Under the pieces are notes generated by a model. That model saw nothing but the letters and a program-made list of their open reading frames with translations, searched no databases and had not been told where the DNA came from. This document shows, in pieces, positions 32,824 to 34,550 of a DNA stretch of 34,550 nt. A program made the position numbers and the translations under genes. This DNA is from Alcaligenaceae bacterium (GTDB lineage Bacteria; Pseudomonadota; Gammaproteobacteria; Burkholderiales; Burkholderiaceae_B), in the NCBI GenBank assembly GCA_013205565.1, contig JABMMM010000310.1, forward strand, positions 1-34,550. Direction: 5' to 3'. The number at the start of each line of letters is the position of its first letter. Positions within the stretch are counted from its first letter, which is position 1.

Positions 32824-34550
32824 CTAACCCACCTTGCCGCGCCGACGATAAATCATCAATCCAAATGCTAACACTACCAGCAATGCTGGGATCAGCGCAA
32901 TATTCAACACCTTAATCCAAAACTGTAGCGCATCGCTATCCGCTCGCAGATCTTTACGAACTTCTTTTAATTCACGACGCTTTTCAGCGGCAACTTTACG
33001 AAACCGATCGACTTCGGTCTGCTGCTCTTTCGTTAAGATTGCTGCGCCCGCAGCTGCACCTGGTGCTGGTGCAGTTTTTTGTAGTGCCTGCAACTTTTCT
33101 TGTGTTGCCTGCAGACTATCCTGGATGTCTTTAATTTTTTCGGTGTACGCCTGTTGAGCACGGGTCTCCATTTCTTTGATCACAGTAAACGGTCGGGTCG
33201 CACTTTGCCGTGTACGCAGTGAAATCAACGCAGCATCGCCGGCATACTGATCCACCAAAGCTTGTACAAACGCCAAGTTACCGTTGATCGGATACACCAA
33301 ACGCTGGCCAAGCAAGTCTTGAATCTGTACGGCCGCACCGTCATTAATAAAATCGGTATCCGCGATCAAGACTAAAGAGTTATCTGCAATGGCTTTTGCA
33401 ATGTGGGGCGCGAAGACCTCGGGCGGCTCTTCAACGGGCTTTTTGGCTGCCTCAGCTGGGGCAGCTGCGGCCTCATTTGCAGGCTTCTCATCCCCAGTTG
33501 GCTTATCTTTAGCCGCCTCGTCTTCGGGCTTTTTCTCTGGCTTAGGTTTAGGCGGACGACCATCCGGAAAAGCGGTGTTGAACTTGCCTTGCAGACGTAT
33601 CGCAATCGGCAATTCTTGGCCCGCAGCTTTAAAACCAGCCGTCGCCTTGTCGCCCCGGTCTTGACCGCGCGCGACCTCAATTAAGGCAGAATATTTTGAT
33701 GAATGCATCAAAATTTCTTGCTTGAGACCAGCAACTGGCTGTCCACTAAAGGCACCAATGAACGGAAATAAGGTTCCGCCCAGGCGTGCCGTGGCCACGT
33801 CGGTTTGATCATAAGCAGAATCGTTTAGGCTCAGCAGCGTTGGCAGTGCGCTCGGGCCTTTGCCGACCATGTACTGCATGTCTGAAAGCATCTTGGTCGT
33901 ATCGAGCGAAATGCCCCACGCCTTGGTCAGTCTTTCTAGATTTGACGGGATGCCGGTTGGCTCCATCCCACGCTGGCCTGGCGCGACATCAAAGAACGCA
34001 AACGGATCCAGCAAGGCAATCAGTTTGCCACCACGCATCACGAACTGATCGATACTGTATTCAGCATGCTCAGTGATGCCACGCGGATGATGAACCAGTA
34101 ACACCTTCACCTTAGGATCAATATCTTTGCCATCCATCGGCACCTGAACAACTTTGTAATCGCGCTCAAGTTCTGAAATAAATATCTGCTTGGGCGACGG
34201 TGGTACTCCCATCATTGGGAAACCAGAATTGCCAAAAACTGGCATTGGGCTCATCACCCCAAGCACTGTCTTCTCTTTTTCAGTCACACTCGCAATGGCA
34301 CGCGTAATGTCGTACTCGAGCAAGCGCTCGCGATCCATCGCAATGTTAGACATTGCCGATTTACGATCGCCCTGCTTGACCGCAAGACCCAAATAGAAAC
34401 GATCGCCATTATCAAGGGACTGTGCTTGCACGCCATCAAGCGTGGCGGTCTCTTCAATGTCAGAGTCAGGCTGGGGATCCAGGGTCTCGATTGAGACTTT
34501 TCCACCACCGGCATTACGGTATTCGATCAACAAGTCTTGCACTCGACGAC
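32824..34550 (-). CDS. GldG-like ABC auxiliary protein, C-terminal part (partial)
   Basis: The leftward frame is open through the right edge, so the N-terminus is missing; a GTG at 34542 is probably internal (frame continues as RRVQDLLIEY). About 575 residues are seen. They match the GldG/ABC-auxiliary domain (LLVHHPRGITEHAEYSIDQF, RGGKLIALLDPFAFFD, LVLIADTDFINDG). A lysine/proline/alanine-rich linker interrupts the middle (about 33410-33560). A coiled coil of ~70 residues precedes one C-terminal helix and a short basic tail (YRRRGKVG). Such proteins sit in the periplasmic space with ABC exporters of the GldA/GldF or Nos type, which should lie beyond the edge. Confidence 0.87.
   Translation of the reverse strand, partial: RRVQDLLIEYRNAGGGKVSIETLDPQPDSDIEETATLDGVQAQSLDNGDRFYLGLAVKQGDRKSAMSNIAMDRERLLEYDITRAIASVTEKEKTVLGVMSPMPVFGNSGFPMMGVPPSPKQIFISELERDYKVVQVPMDGKDIDPKVKVLLVHHPRGITEHAEYSIDQFVMRGGKLIALLDPFAFFDVAPGQRGMEPTGIPSNLERLTKAWGISLDTTKMLSDMQYMVGKGPSALPTLLSLNDSAYDQTDVATARLGGTLFPFIGAFSGQPVAGLKQEILMHSSKYSALIEVARGQDRGDKATAGFKAAGQELPIAIRLQGKFNTAFPDGRPPKPKPEKKPEDEAAKDKPTGDEKPANEAAAAPAEAAKKPVEEPPEVFAPHIAKAIADNSLVLIADTDFINDGAAVQIQDLLGQRLVYPINGNLAFVQALVDQYAGDAALISLRTRQSATRPFTVIKEMETRAQQAYTEKIKDIQDSLQATQEKLQALQKTAPAPGAAAGAAILTKEQQTEVDRFRKVAAEKRRELKEVRKDLRADSDALQFWIKVLNIALIPALLVVLAFGLMIYRRRGKVG

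Noticed and set aside
33389-33684. Two overlapping rightward frames opposite the GldG-like gene
   Set aside because: Both mirror the low-complexity linker of the real gene and show no domain or ribosome site.
1-34550. Defence system, CRISPR array, prophage or transposon
   Set aside because: No repeat-spacer array, transposase, integrase, nuclease or toxin-antitoxin-like pair was found on either strand.

Overview
The window looks like a chromosomal segment of a betaproteobacterium, most likely Burkholderiales close to Alcaligenaceae (Bordetella/Achromobacter-like). This placement is inference. It rests on six Bug/TctC-type periplasmic solute receptors in 34.5 kb, on clusters of Bug receptor plus catabolic enzyme, and on protein families typical of that group. 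Base composition is moderate. No rRNA, tRNA, insertion sequence, phage gene or CRISPR array was seen.

Layout. (1) 1-96: start of an exported binding protein, reading left, cut by the window edge. (2) 311-5979, rightward: Bug receptor, MFS transporter, flavodoxin-like protein, HpcH/HpaI aldolase, D-2-hydroxyacid dehydrogenase, second Bug receptor; a compact catabolic cluster bracketed by Bug genes. (3) 6043-10243, leftward: enolase-superfamily dehydratase and a complete TRAP transporter (DctP-DctQ-DctM), with a divergent second HpaI aldolase at 10359-11162. Together these could form an acid-sugar route: TRAP uptake, dehydration to a 2-keto-3-deoxy acid, retro-aldol cleavage to pyruvate plus an aldehyde. 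(4) 11281-12555, leftward: a CMD/AhpD-like protein with a lysine-rich tail and an SDR-fold protein lacking the usual catalytic triad. Upstream lies what looks like the deletion scar of an acyl-CoA synthetase. (5) 12919-16463, rightward: Baeyer-Villiger monooxygenase, quinone-oxidoreductase-like MDR and exported SGNH esterase, a plausible ketone-to-ester-to-acid/alcohol cassette. (6) 16642-18789, leftward: fluoroacetate-dehalogenase-like hydrolase, a 41-codon stub of a TRAP binding protein, and a Bug receptor. (7) 19097-24291: Bug, metY (leftward), Bug, and an amidase (leftward) translationally coupled to a small upstream protein that may be a GatC/AtzG-like partner. (8) 24712-26913: Cache-sensor adenylate cyclase preceded by a possibly degenerate reading frame. 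(9) 27038-31762, rightward: Bug, acyl-CoA synthetase, and a bifunctional enoyl-CoA hydratase/3-hydroxyacyl-CoA dehydrogenase whose start overlaps the ligase stop; a carboxylic-acid activation and beta-oxidation unit. (10) 31991-34550, leftward: a classical SDR, then a GldG-like auxiliary protein of an ABC system cut by the right edge.

The theme is uptake and catabolism of unusual carboxylic acids. Receptors greatly outnumber transport membrane components: no TctA/TctB-type permease is present for any of the six Bug proteins. The most notable items are the non-canonical SDR, three decayed or truncated coding remnants (12655-12772, 17645-17770, 24380-24715), the TRAP/dehydratase/aldolase pathway, the dehalogenase-like hydrolase beside a broken TRAP receptor, and the amidase with its small coupled partner. 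I did not find a clear candidate for a wholly new defence or mobile system.
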